Both the position numbers and the translations under genes were made by a program. This document shows, piece by piece, positions 1 through 8,861 of a DNA stretch of 64,000 nucleotides. The stretch's first letter is position 1. The number at the start of each line of letters is the position of its first letter. Origin of the DNA: Ancylobacter polymorphus. GTDB lineage: Bacteria; Pseudomonadota; Alphaproteobacteria; Rhizobiales; Xanthobacteraceae. The notes beneath the pieces are model-generated. The model was not told the DNA's origin and searched no databases. It was given only the letters and a program-made list of their open reading frames with translations. The stretch lies in the NCBI RefSeq assembly GCF_030813495.1, contig NZ_JAUSUI010000002.1, positions 496,001 through 560,000 on the forward strand, in the 5' to 3' direction.

Positions 1-1049
1 CCGGGGCATCCGCGGCGACGGCCTCGCATCCCATCGGCGCGACCCCGCAGCGCTGGCATGGCGACCGCCTGCTCGGCCGCTCGCTGCGCTTCACCGTGAC
101 GGTCATGGCGCCGATGGCGGCCGGGCTGGCGCTGCACCAGAACTACTGGGTCGGCTATGCCCTCCTCACCTGCATTCTCGGCTTCACGCTCGATACGGGC
201 GGCTCGGCCCGTCACCGCGCGGTGCTGTTCGCCGTGGCCGGGGCCGTGATACTCGCTGGCGCCACGCTTGGTAGCGGCGTTGCGGGCCACGTCTGGTTGA
301 CGGCGACGGCGCTGGTCGTGACCGCCGCGCTCTATGCGCTGGTGGAGGCGGTGCATCCGAGCGCCGCCTTCGCGGCACGTTTCTTCTGTCTTGCCACCGC
401 AATCGCCGCGCTCGACGTGCCGTTTCAGCCCGGCGATATCGGCGTGGTGGCCGTGTTCTCGCTCTATGCGTGGCTGGTCTCGGTGGGATGGGATGTGACG
501 ACCGGACTGTGGCGGCCCTCGACCGCGCCGACGCTGGCCGCGATCCTCGCCCATGTCAGGGATACGCAGCAGGAGCGGCTGCTTTTCGCCGGCATCGTCG
601 CGCTGGCCGTGGCGTTCGCCTTCATGACGGGGCGGCTGCTCGGCCTGCCGCATCCGCATTGGGCGGTGTTCGCGGTGGTGATCGTGCTGCGCGACGACAC
701 CCAGTTCAGCCGCCGCATGATGATCGATCTGGTGCTGGGCACGGTGCTCGGCGCGGGGGCAGCGGTTGTCTATGGCGGGCTGGTGACCTCCCCCGCCGGG
801 CTCATGGTCGGGCTCACCCTTGCCGCCCTGGTGCGCTGGCCGGGGCAGAATCTGCACGGTGCGCTGGGCATGGCGGCGATGGCGGCCTTTGTCATCCTGC
901 TGCTGCAGCTGGTGGGCACATTGATGCATGTGCCTATGCACGCGGCAGGGGATCGCGTGGCCGACATCACGCTCGGCTGTGCCTTCGCACTGGCAGCGCT
1001 GGTGATCAATGCGCGCCTGCGCCGCTGGCGCGGCTGGGAGGAGGCGTGA
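1..1049 (+). CDS. FUSC-family inner-membrane protein, 5' end outside window
   Basis: The reading frame is open from position 3, so the first in-frame GTG at 96 is probably internal and the true start lies upstream. The visible part is almost wholly hydrophobic, with repeated membrane helices, a central cytosolic-looking stretch around the HVRDTQQERLLF segment, then a second set of helices containing PHPHWAVFAVVIVLRDD. Two helical bundles joined this way are typical of FUSC/aromatic acid exporter (YccS/AaeB-like) proteins. The family is thought to export organic acids or toxic compounds; no substrate can be read here. The gene ends 116 bases before smc on the same strand. The family call is fairly good, the function only general. 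Confidence 0.7.
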   Translation, partial: GASAATASHPIGATPQRWHGDRLLGRSLRFTVTVMAPMAAGLALHQNYWVGYALLTCILGFTLDTGGSARHRAVLFAVAGAVILAGATLGSGVAGHVWLTATALVVTAALYALVEAVHPSAAFAARFFCLATAIAALDVPFQPGDIGVVAVFSLYAWLVSVGWDVTTGLWRPSTAPTLAAILAHVRDTQQERLLFAGIVALAVAFAFMTGRLLGLPHPHWAVFAVVIVLRDDTQFSRRMMIDLVLGTVLGAGAAVVYGGLVTSPAGLMVGLTLAALVRWPGQNLHGALGMAAMAAFVILLLQLVGTLMHVPMHAAGDRVADITLGCAFALAALVINARLRRWRGWEEA

Positions 1050-1165
1050 CCGCAGCGGGCGCCGCGCCGGCCCGAGGCGCGAAATAGCCAGCAAACCGCA
1101 ACATGTCGTGGATCGGGCGCGCTCCGCCACTTGAACTTGTGGCCGGCGGCCGGCACCTTAGGCCC

Positions 1166-4100
1166 ATGAAATTCACCCGCCTGCGTCTCACCGGCTTCAA
1201 GACCTTCGTCGAGCCGACCGAAATGCTGATCGAGCCCGGCCTTACTGGCATTGTGGGCCCGAATGGCTGCGGCAAGTCCAATCTTGTTGAGGCCATGCGC
1301 TGGGTGATGGGCGAGAGCTCCTACAAGGCGATGCGTGCCGAAGGGATGGACGACGTCATCTTCGGCGGCTCCACCACGCGCCCGGCGCGCAATACCGCCG
1401 AGGTGGTGCTGGTGGTCGATAATGGCGACCGCTCGGCCCCGGCCGTGTTCAACGATGCGGACATGCTGGAAATTTCCCGCCGCATCGAGCGCGAGGCGGG
1501 TTCCTCCTACCGTATCAACGGGCGCGAGGCGCGCGCCCGCGACGTGCAGATCCTGTTCGCCGACGCCTCTTCCGGCTCGCGTTCGCCTTCCATGGTACGG
1601 CAGGGGCAGATCGGCGAAATCGTCGGCGCCAAGCCCACCGCCCGGCGCCGCCTGCTGGAAGAAGCCGCCGGCGTCGCCGGCCTGCATGCGCGCCGGCACG
1701 AGGCGGAAATGCGCCTGCGGGCGGCGGAAACCAATCTGACGCGGCTTGAGGACGTCATCGGCCAGATTTCCGGCCAGCTCGACGCGCTGCGCCGCCAGTC
1801 GCGGCAGGCCTCGCGCTACCGGGTGCTCTCCGCCGATATACGCAAGGCCGAAGCCGCACTGCTGTGGTTACGCTGGCTGGAGGCGGAGGCAGGGCTCGGG
1901 GAAGCGAGCCGGGCGCTTGATCTCGCCGTGCGCGAAGTTGCCGCCCGGACCGTGCAGCAGGGCGAAGCCGCCCGCGCCGCCGCCGTGGCCGCGCACGGCA
2001 TTCCCGCTCTGCGCGAGGCCGATGCGGCGGCCGCCGCCGCGCTTCAGCGGCTGACCCTTGCCCGTGGCGAACTCGACCGTGAAGAAGCGCGGGCCGGAGC
2101 CCGCCGGGAGGAATTGGACCGCCGCCTCGCTCAACTCGGCGGCGACATGGAGCGCGAGCGGGCACTGGAACAGGACGCGGGCGAGATGCTGGAGCGCCTC
2201 GCCCAGGAGGCCGAGGAACTCGCCATCGCCCAGGAGCAGGCGGCGCAGCTGGAAGACGAGGCGCTGGCCCGCAATGGCGAGGCGGTGGCGCGTCTTGCGG
2301 AATCCGAGCGCGCCTTTGCCGATGCGACGGCTGCCAATGCTGAAGCGACCGCGCGGCGCGGGGCGATGGAACGCGCGCTGCGCGAGGCAGGCGAGCGCCT
2401 GTCGCGGCTCGACCGCGATGTAGACGTGCTGGCGGGCCAGAAGCGGCAGCTGGAATCCCATGTCGATGCCGCCCGCCTCGACGAGCGTCGCGAGCGTGCC
2501 GAAGCGGCGCAGGACGCCTTCGCAGCCGCCGAGGCGGCGGCGCAGGAGGCCGAGAACGCCCATGCGGTGGCCCGCGCCGCGCTCGACCAGGCCCGCCGTC
2601 CGCTCACAGAGGCGGAACGGGCGGCCCAACGGCTTGATACGGAAGCGCGCACCCTCGCCAAGCTGCTGGATGTCGGCACGCCGCGGCGTTGGTCGCCGGT
2701 GCTCGACTTCATCGAGGTGGCACGGGGCTATGAGGCCGCGCTTGGCGCCGCGCTCGGCGATGATCTCGATGCACCCTCCGACAGCGAGGCGCCGGTGCAC
2801 TGGACTCTGGTCGCCCCCCTCGGCGACGCGCCGCTGCCCGAGGGCGCCGAGCCGCTTGCCGACCATGTGGTCGCACCCAAGGTGCTCGCCCGCCGGCTGG
2901 GCCAGATCGGCGTGGTCGATCGCAATGACGGCCCGCGCCTCGCCGTCCAGCTAAAGGCCGGACAACGCCTCGTCTCCCGCGAGGGCGACCTGTGGCGCTG
3001 GGACGGCCTCGTTGCCGCCGCCGACGCGCCCACCGCCGCAGCCCGGCGGCTGGCGGAGCGCAATCGCCTCGCCGATATCGAAGCGCAGCTTGAAGGCGCC
3101 CGTCTTGAAGTGACGCGGCATCGCCGCGGCCTGGAGGCGGCGGAGGCCGCGCTGCGCGCCGCCGGTGCCCGCGAAAACGCCGCCCGCGAAGCCCGCCGCG
3201 CGAGCCTGCGGGCGATGGAGGGTGCACGGGACGAACTTGCCCGTGCCGAACGCGCCGCCGCCGAGCAGTCAGCCCGGCTCGCCGCGCTCGGTACCAATCT
3301 GGCGCGGCTGCAGGAAGAGCGCGAGATTGCCGCGATAGCGCTGGAGGAAGCGCGCGCCGATATGGCCGACCAGCCTCCACCGGCGCAAGGCGAGGCGCAA
3401 CTGGCGGAGATTCGCGCCCGCGTCGCTCAGGACCGCGCGGTGCTGGCGGAAACGCGCGTGCGCGCGGATGCGCTGGTGCGCGAGCGTGACCAGCGTCTGC
3501 GGCGCCTCGCGCTCATCGCCCAGGAGCGTGCCTCCTGGGAAGCGCGGGCCGGCGGCACGGGCGCGCGCGTTGCCGCGCTCGAGGCGCGCCTCGCGGAAGC
3601 TGCCCATGAGCGCGAGGAACTGGACGATGCGCCCGTGCGCTTCGCCGCCCGCCGGCGCGCTCTGCTCGACGAGATTGCCCGCGCGGAAGCGGCGCGCCGC
3701 GAGGCGGCCGACCGGCTGGCGAGCGCCGAATCGCTGCAGGTGGAGGGCGACAAGCTCGCCCGTGCCACGCTCGACGCGCTGGCCGCCGCGCGCGAGGAAA
3801 GCGCCCGTGCCGAGGCGCGGGTCGAGGCGGCGCGCCAGCGCCGGGAGGCGCTTGCGCGTGAGATGGCGGAGGCGCTCGACGGCCCGCCTGAGACCGCCCG
3901 CGAGATCGCCGGCTTCGCACCCGATAGCCCGATGCCGGTGCTGGCGGAGCTGGAAACCGAACTCGGCCGGTTGAGGGCCGACCGCGAGCGGCTCGGCGCG
4001 GTGAATCTGCGCGCCGAAGAGGAACTGGCCGAGATCGAGACCCAGCAGAAGGGCCTCACCGGCGAGCGCGACGATCTCACCGAAGCGATAAAGCGGCTGC

Positions 4101-4618
4101 GCCAGGGCATTTACAGCCTCAACCGCGAGGCGCGCGAGCGGCTGCAGGCCAGTTTCAATGTCGTCGACGGGCATTTCCGCCAACTCTTCACCACGCTTTT
4201 CGGCGGCGGCGAGGCGCAACTGGTGCTCACCGATTCGGACGATCCGCTGGAAGCTGGCCTCGACATCATTGCCAAGCCGCCTGGCAAGAAGCCGCAATCG
4301 CTCTCGCTGTTGTCCGGCGGCGAACAGGCGCTGACCGCGATGGCGCTGATCTTCGCCGTGTTCCTCACCAATCCTGCGCCGATTTGCGTGCTGGACGAGG
4401 TAGATGCGCCACTCGACGATTCCAACGTCGAGCGCTTCTGCAATTTGCTCGACGAGATGCGCCGCCTCACCGAGACGCGCTTCGTCACCATCACCCACAA
4501 CCCCATCACCATGAGCCGGATGAACCGGCTGTTCGGCGTCACCATGGCCGAGCGCGGGGTCTCCAAGCTGGTCTCCGTCGACCTTGCGACCGCAGAGCGC
4601 TTCCTTGAGGCGAGTTGA
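1166..4618 (+). CDS. smc: Chromosome segregation protein SMC
   Basis: This ATPase of the SMC-ScpAB condensin complex organises and separates replicated chromosomes. The ATG at 1166 is chosen because MKFTRLRLTGFKTF is the classic SMC N-terminus; an upstream in-frame start at 1103 would add an unrelated 21 residues. The Walker A motif GPNGCGKS is at residues 31-38, followed by long Ala/Glu/Arg-rich coiled coils, a short hinge near residues 500-640, a second coiled coil, the ABC signature LSGGEQALTA and Walker B VLDEVDAPLDD near the C-terminus. The length of 1150 residues is normal for bacteria. No scpA or scpB is visible nearby. Confidence 0.97.
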   Translation: MKFTRLRLTGFKTFVEPTEMLIEPGLTGIVGPNGCGKSNLVEAMRWVMGESSYKAMRAEGMDDVIFGGSTTRPARNTAEVVLVVDNGDRSAPAVFNDADMLEISRRIEREAGSSYRINGREARARDVQILFADASSGSRSPSMVRQGQIGEIVGAKPTARRRLLEEAAGVAGLHARRHEAEMRLRAAETNLTRLEDVIGQISGQLDALRRQSRQASRYRVLSADIRKAEAALLWLRWLEAEAGLGEASRALDLAVREVAARTVQQGEAARAAAVAAHGIPALREADAAAAAALQRLTLARGELDREEARAGARREELDRRLAQLGGDMERERALEQDAGEMLERLAQEAEELAIAQEQAAQLEDEALARNGEAVARLAESERAFADATAANAEATARRGAMERALREAGERLSRLDRDVDVLAGQKRQLESHVDAARLDERRERAEAAQDAFAAAEAAAQEAENAHAVARAALDQARRPLTEAERAAQRLDTEARTLAKLLDVGTPRRWSPVLDFIEVARGYEAALGAALGDDLDAPSDSEAPVHWTLVAPLGDAPLPEGAEPLADHVVAPKVLARRLGQIGVVDRNDGPRLAVQLKAGQRLVSREGDLWRWDGLVAAADAPTAAARRLAERNRLADIEAQLEGARLEVTRHRRGLEAAEAALRAAGARENAAREARRASLRAMEGARDELARAERAAAEQSARLAALGTNLARLQEEREIAAIALEEARADMADQPPPAQGEAQLAEIRARVAQDRAVLAETRVRADALVRERDQRLRRLALIAQERASWEARAGGTGARVAALEARLAEAAHEREELDDAPVRFAARRRALLDEIARAEAARREAADRLASAESLQVEGDKLARATLDALAAAREESARAEARVEAARQRREALAREMAEALDGPPETAREIAGFAPDSPMPVLAELETELGRLRADRERLGAVNLRAEEELAEIETQQKGLTGERDDLTEAIKRLRQGIYSLNREARERLQASFNVVDGHFRQLFTTLFGGGEAQLVLTDSDDPLEAGLDIIAKPPGKKPQSLSLLSGGEQALTAMALIFAVFLTNPAPICVLDEVDAPLDDSNVERFCNLLDEMRRLTETRFVTITHNPITMSRMNRLFGVTMAERGVSKLVSVDLATAERFLEAS

Positions 4619-4789
4619 TCGCGCCATACGCGGCTCGGGTACGGGTAATTTCGGATGCACAGCTGGCATGCCAAAAACATGGCTGCCCCCTTCCCTTGGT
4701 GCGGGAAGCGATCGAAACGCCTGCGACAGAGCGTCCACACTTTGCTTTTGTCATTGTTTTGCAATGACTTAAAAGATGCGATCACATCC

Positions 4790-4818
4790 TTGACACCCCT
4801 AGGGGCGAACACTATGGT
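4790..4818 (+). promoter_or_regulatory. Sigma-70-type promoter of the F0 ATP synthase genes
   Basis: A perfect -35 TTGACA (4790-4795) is followed by a 17-base spacer and a -10 TATGGT (4813-4818). It lies about 50 bases upstream of atpI in the 250-base gap after smc, and is the closest match to the housekeeping consensus noticed in the window. The rest of that gap (4619-4789) is AT-richer and holds no recognisable gene. Confidence 0.7.
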
Positions 4819-4869
4819 GCGCCCGTCTTCGGGGTCGGGAAATCCTTCTCCGGTCAGGCTTGAGTGCGG

Positions 4870-5256
4870 ATGATGGACGACCGAGACAAGACGGACGGCC
4901 ATGGCGACTCGGGGCAGCCGGATGTTTCCGACGCTGAGCTATCCGGCCGGTTGCGCGGGCTGGGCAGTGCGCTGGACAAGGTGCAGGCCGAGCGGCAAGC
5001 CGAAAAGAAGGCTTCCGCCGGTGCGGACAGGGCATCCTCTTCGGCCGGCATGGCGCTGGCGTTTCGGCTCGGTGCCGAATTCGTCGCGGGTGTGCTGGTC
5101 GGCGCCGGTCTGGGCTGGGCGATCGATCGTTTCCTCGGCGTCGCGCCGTGGGGAATGATTGTCTTCATTCTGCTCGGCTTCGGCGCGGGCATTGTGAACA
5201 TGATGCGCGCGGCCGGAGAGTTCGGCCGCAAGGGTCCGCCGCAAGGTGGCGCCTGA
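4870..5256 (+). CDS. atpI: ATP synthase protein I (AtpI)
   Basis: AtpI is an accessory membrane protein encoded ahead of the F0 genes and thought to help assemble the c-ring. The 128-residue product has a charged, Asp/Glu/Lys-rich N-terminal half and then two membrane helices (about residues 60-85 and 95-117) containing GAGLGWAIDRFLG and MIVFILLGFGAGIVNMM, the typical AtpI/AtpQ pattern. Two adjacent ATGs (4870, 4873) and a GTG at 4864 are possible starts and none has a strong ribosome site. It is the first gene of the atpI-B-E-F'-F block and lies directly behind the promoter at 4790. Confidence 0.88.
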   Translation: MMDDRDKTDGHGDSGQPDVSDAELSGRLRGLGSALDKVQAERQAEKKASAGADRASSSAGMALAFRLGAEFVAGVLVGAGLGWAIDRFLGVAPWGMIVFILLGFGAGIVNMMRAAGEFGRKGPPQGGA

Positions 5257-5371
5257 GAGATCTCGGTGACGGCCTGTGCCGGGCGCCAAAGAACAAGACG
5301 GTGCCGCCTCGGCGGTGCTTGAGATGGGGGCGGGCGCCCATGGCGCCGCGTGTTGAGGGCAGCGACCGGCG

Positions 5372-6136
5372 ATGGCCAGCGGCAACGTGATCGATCCGAT
5401 CCATCAGTTCCAGATCCACAAGATCGTGGAATTGGGGCAGCCTGGCGGCGTCGAGCTCGCCTTTACCAATTCCGCCGCCTTCATGTTCGGCATCGTGGCG
5501 CTGGTGTTTTTCTTCCTCACCTTCGCCACCCGCGGCCGCACGCTGGTTCCCGGCCGGCTGCAGTCGATGGCGGAACTCTCCTATGAGTTCGTGGCCTCCA
5601 CCGTGCGCGGCTCGGCCGGCAATGAGGGGATGAAGTTCTTCCCCCTCGTCTTCTCGCTCTTCATCTTCGTGCTGACCGCCAACATGGTCGGTATGATCCC
5701 CTATGCCTTCACCGTCACCAGCCATCTGATCGTCACCGCCGCCCTCGCGCTGCTCGTCATCCTGACGGTCATCATCTACGGCTTCGTACGTCACGGCACT
5801 CATTTCCTGCATCTCTTCGTGCCGTCGGGCGTGCCGGCTTTCCTGCTGCCCTTCATGGTCGTGATCGAGGTCATTTCCTTCCTCTCCCGGCCTATCAGCC
5901 TTTCGCTGCGTCTCTTCGCCAACATGCTCGCCGGCCACATCGCGATGAAGGTGTTCGCCGGCTTCATCGTGATGATGACGGCCTCCGGCGTGGTCGGCTG
6001 GTTCGGCGCCGTGCTGCCGCTCTTCATGGTGGTGGCGCTGACGGCTCTCGAATTTCTGGTCGCCGCCCTGCAGGCCTATGTGTTCGCGGTGCTGACCTGC
6101 ATCTATCTCAACGACGCGCTGCACCCCGGTCACTGA
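5372..6136 (+). CDS. atpB: F0F1 ATP synthase subunit a
   Basis: Subunit a forms the proton half-channels against the c-ring in the inner membrane. The 254-residue protein has at least five hydrophobic segments. The essential arginine is seen in [15 protein letters not shown] (R180), where it would face the c-ring carboxylate. The N-terminus [20 protein letters not shown] is typical of alphaproteobacteria. It is the second gene of the F0 block, 115 bases after atpI. The F1 genes are not in this window, as is usual for this class, where F0 and F1 form separate operons. Confidence 0.97.
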   Translation: MASGNVIDPIHQFQIHKIVELGQPGGVELAFTNSAAFMFGIVALVFFFLTFATRGRTLVPGRLQSMAELSYEFVASTVRGSAGNEGMKFFPLVFSLFIFVLTANMVGMIPYAFTVTSHLIVTAALALLVILTVIIYGFVRHGTHFLHLFVPSGVPAFLLPFMVVIEVISFLSRPISLSLRLFANMLAGHIAMKVFAGFIVMMTASGVVGWFGAVLPLFMVVALTALEFLVAALQAYVFAVLTCIYLNDALHPGH

Positions 6137-6201
6137 GCCGCGCGTCGCGGGACACCCATCCAGCCTTTCAACCAATCTGACTATTCCAACAGGAGAAGAT
6201 C

Positions 6202-6429
6202 ATGGAAGCGGAAGCCGCCAAGTTCCTCGGCGCCGGTCTCGCCACGCTCGGCATGGGTCTCGCCGCCATCGGCGTCGGCACCATTTTCGGCAATTTCCTC
6301 TCGGGCGCCCTTCGCAACCCGTCGGCGGCTGACGGCCAGTTCGCCCGCGCCTTCATCGGTGCGGCGCTCGCCGAAGGTCTGGGCATCTTCTCGCTCGTCG
6401 TCGCCCTCGTCCTCCTCTTCGTGGTCTGA
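6202..6429 (+). CDS. atpE: F0F1 ATP synthase subunit c
   Basis: Subunit c is the proton-carrying rotor ring subunit. The protein has 75 residues forming two membrane helices joined by the conserved polar loop (ALRNPSA). The proton-binding carboxylate is Glu58 in the second helix ([11 protein letters not shown]). No sodium-binding signature is obvious, so proton coupling is expected. A strong ribosome site (AACAGGAGAAG) lies just before the ATG, fitting the high copy number of this subunit. Confidence 0.97.
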   Translation: MEAEAAKFLGAGLATLGMGLAAIGVGTIFGNFLSGALRNPSAADGQFARAFIGAALAEGLGIFSLVVALVLLFVV

Positions 6430-6516
6430 TGCTTCTCCCCCACCTGCGCGGGCCTCAGCGGGCTCCGCGCGGGCGGGACGAGACGTCATCAGCCCTGATC
6501 GAGGAAGTCTGAACCC

Positions 6517-7119
6517 ATGTCCGAGCCCAACGGTCCGGCCGCTATCATTGTCGCCCAGGCGTCGCCCGGCACACAGCCGGCCGCGAGTGGTGTGGAGATT
6601 GCCGTGCCCGCAGCAGAAGCACACGGTAGCAACTTCCCTCCCTTCGACGTTCACACCTTTCCTTCGCAGCTCCTCTGGCTGGTGATTGCGTTTGCCGCGC
6701 TCTACCTGCTGATGAGCCGCATCGCCCTGCCGCGCATCGCCACGATTCTCGAAGAGCGGCATGACCGCATCGCCGACGATATCGAGGAAGCCGGCAAGCT
6801 GAAGGCGGAAAGCGAAGCGGCGGCCGAAGCCTATGAGAAGGCGCTGGCCAGCGCCCGCAACAAGGCCCATGGCATTGCCACGGAGACCCGCGACAGGTTG
6901 GCGGCCGATGCCGAAGCGCGCCGCAAGGCGCTGGAAGCCGAGCTGAACGTCAAGCTCGCCGCCGCCGAAGTGCAGATCGCCGCCACCAAGACCTCGGCTA
7001 TGGCCAATGTCCGCGGCATCGCGGTCGACGCGGCCGGCGCCATCGTCAACACGCTGATCGGCACCACGCCCGCGCCGAGCGCGGTCGAGGAGGCGGTCGA
7101 CACCGCCATAAAGGGCTGA
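6517..7119 (+). CDS. atpF': F0F1 ATP synthase subunit b' (second b-type subunit)
   Basis: This is one of two different b-type stator subunits that join F0 to F1. The first 45 or so residues are a variable extension rich in Pro and Ala. One membrane helix follows (about 50-72, QLLWLVIAFAALYLLMSRI), then a long Ala/Glu/Lys amphipathic coiled coil reaching the C-terminus. It sits between atpE and the second b gene, the order found in alphaproteobacteria and other photosynthetic-type ATP synthases. Its 200-residue length, longer than the 160 of the next gene, fits the b' role. Confidence 0.93.
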   Translation: MSEPNGPAAIIVAQASPGTQPAASGVEIAVPAAEAHGSNFPPFDVHTFPSQLLWLVIAFAALYLLMSRIALPRIATILEERHDRIADDIEEAGKLKAESEAAAEAYEKALASARNKAHGIATETRDRLAADAEARRKALEAELNVKLAAAEVQIAATKTSAMANVRGIAVDAAGAIVNTLIGTTPAPSAVEEAVDTAIKG

Positions 7120-7129
7120 GGAGCGCACC

Positions 7130-7612
7130 ATGGGTAGCGATACTTTCTGGGTCGCCGTCGCCTTCGTCATCTTCTTCCTCCTGCTCGCCCGGGCGGGTGC
7201 CTTCTCCGGCATAGCCGCCAAGCTCGATTCCCGCGGCGATCGCATTCGCCACGAACTCGAAGAGGCGCGCCGGCTGAAGGAAGAGGCGCAGAAGCTCGTC
7301 GCCGAGTATAAGCGGCGCCAGCGCGAGGCCGAGGAAGAAGCCGAGGCGATCGTCACCACGGCCAAGGCCGAGGCCGAGCGTCTCGCTTCCGAGGCCAAGC
7401 AGAAGCTCGAAGATCTGATCCTTCGCCGCACCAAGATGGCGGAGCAGAAGATCGCTCAGGCCGAGGCGCAGGCGCTTGCCGAAGTGAAGGCCGCCGCCGC
7501 CGACGCGGCGGTTAAGGCTTCGGAAATCCTGCTGGCCGCGCAGCTCACTGGCCGCGACGCCGACCGGGTTCTCGACGCTGCGGTGGCCGAGGTGAAGTCG
7601 AAGCTCAACTAG
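7130..7612 (+). CDS. atpF: F0F1 ATP synthase subunit b
   Basis: This is the stator b subunit. It has 160 residues with one N-terminal membrane helix (about 5-25, FWVAVAFVIFFLLLARAG) and then a highly charged coiled coil with repeated EAE and KAE motifs. It starts 10 bases after b', so the two are almost certainly co-translated and form a b/b' heterodimer. It is the last gene of the F0 block and is followed by an intrinsic terminator. Confidence 0.95.
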   Translation: MGSDTFWVAVAFVIFFLLLARAGAFSGIAAKLDSRGDRIRHELEEARRLKEEAQKLVAEYKRRQREAEEEAEAIVTTAKAEAERLASEAKQKLEDLILRRTKMAEQKIAQAEAQALAEVKAAAADAAVKASEILLAAQLTGRDADRVLDAAVAEVKSKLN

Positions 7613-7635
7613 GCTTTCGAGGCTGTTGAATAGGG

Positions 7636-7664
7636 AAAGCCCGGTTTCGCGCCGGGCTTTTTCT
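7636..7664 (+). terminator. Intrinsic terminator of the atp F0 operon
   Basis: A 9-bp perfect stem AAAGCCCGG / CCGGGCTTT (7636-7644 and 7652-7660) with a 7-base loop runs straight into a T-rich tail, 24 bases after the atpF stop. Confidence 0.9.
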
Positions 7665-7716
7665 TGTCGCGAGAATGGTGCTATGTTGCCACTGCGATTG
7701 GATGCTGGATTGAGCG

Positions 7717-7932
7717 ATGGCCGATTTTTGGGTCTATGAGAACCGGACACATAGCTATGTCCGTGTCCATCGCCGGAACTGCTGCATGTGCAATAATGGG
7801 CGCGGCCTAAAGGCTAGCGCGCCGGATCCCAACGCACGCTGGCACGGCGTCGAGACCCGCGAAGAGGCGGCGCTTCTGGCGCGCCGACTCGGTCAGGCCG
7901 TGATCGCGCAATGCGCCACCTGCGGTGAATGA
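7717..7932 (+). CDS. Small protein with two cysteine clusters (zinc-ribbon-like)
   Basis: This 71-residue protein begins MADFWVYENRTHSYVRVHRRNCCMC. It has a cysteine cluster near the N-terminus (residues 22-25), a CATC pair at the C-terminus, and between them a central NARWHG...TREEAALLARRLG segment. The plan of a VYEN start, a CxxC-like cluster, a WHG turn and a terminal Cys pair is seen in a widespread family of small hypothetical proteins that look like single metal-binding ribbons. The function is unknown. It is a lone gene behind the atp terminator, convergent with the carbonic anhydrase. Confidence 0.6.
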   Translation: MADFWVYENRTHSYVRVHRRNCCMCNNGRGLKASAPDPNARWHGVETREEAALLARRLGQAVIAQCATCGE

Positions 7933-7979
7933 TCGGCCTGGCGGGCGGCGCTGCCGCTGGGACTGCGCTGCCTCGCATG

Positions 7980-8705
7980 TCAGCTGCCCATAAAGGCGAC
8001 GTCGCCCGTGGCGAGATCGTAAACGCCACCCGCTATTCGCACCTTGCCCTCCGACACGGCGCTGGAAACCAACGAGCGCTCCTTCGCCAGCCGCTCCATT
8101 GAATAGACGACGTTCTGCCGTATAGCGGCGGCCACGGGGTCGGCAGGAGCCGCGGCAAGGGCGGTACGGACCGGTACGCCTAGATGCTCGACCAGCGCCG
8201 GAAGATGACCGGGAAGGGTTTCGTGCTTCTGCTCGACGGCTACCGCGGCGGTGAGAGCTCCGCAGCTCGAGTGGCCGAGCACGACGATGACCGGCACGCC
8301 AAGATGCTCGACCGCATACTCCATGCTGGCGAGGCCCTCCTCATCGACGAAATTGCCGGCGACGCGGATGATGAACAGCCGGCCCGGCGCCTGGTCGAAC
8401 ACATATTCGGGGGCGACGCGCGAATCGGCGCAGGCGAGCACGATAGCGACCGGATGCTGGCCCTCGGCCAGTGCGGCGCGGTTGGCGAGGAAATCCGTAC
8501 AGGTCTGCACGCCGCGCACATGGCGGGCATTGCCGGCCGCCAGATCCTTCATCACCTGATCGGGCGATGGTGCAGTCGAGGGGGTGATCGTGGCGGCAGC
8601 CTGGCCCGCCCAAGACAAGGCGCTGGCGGAGAGAGCGATGGAGGTTGCGCCCCACAGGAACGTTCGGCGCGAGAGGGGGGACCGGGTCCGACATTCTTGG
8701 CACAT
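7980..8705 (-). CDS. Beta-class carbonic anhydrase with Tat signal
   Basis: The enzyme interconverts CO2 and bicarbonate. The zinc ligands and catalytic dyad are all visible: Cys92, Asp94 and Arg96 in ACADSRVAPE, and His145 and Cys148 in GHSSCGAL. The N-terminus carries a twin-arginine signal (SRRTFLWG at residues 12-19, a hydrophobic stretch, then an AQAAA-type cleavage site), so the folded zinc enzyme should be sent to the periplasm. Most bacterial beta enzymes are cytosolic. The length of 241 residues is normal once the leader is included. It stands alone, converging on the small gene at 7717. Confidence 0.92.
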   Translation of the reverse strand: MCQECRTRSPLSRRTFLWGATSIALSASALSWAGQAAATITPSTAPSPDQVMKDLAAGNARHVRGVQTCTDFLANRAALAEGQHPVAIVLACADSRVAPEYVFDQAPGRLFIIRVAGNFVDEEGLASMEYAVEHLGVPVIVVLGHSSCGALTAAVAVEQKHETLPGHLPALVEHLGVPVRTALAAAPADPVAAAIRQNVVYSMERLAKERSLVSSAVSEGKVRIAGGVYDLATGDVAFMGS

Positions 8706-8861
8706 GGGATGGCGTCCTTGACGCCGGCCCTGCAGGACGCGGCGCGACTGAGGGTTGGCGCGGACGGCGGTGCCGATCCCAACTCGTCAGGTCACGCCGC
8801 CGTAGCGGCCAAGATGCGCGGCGAGGCTTCCCCTAGGCTGACTTCCGCGCAGAGTGGCGAC

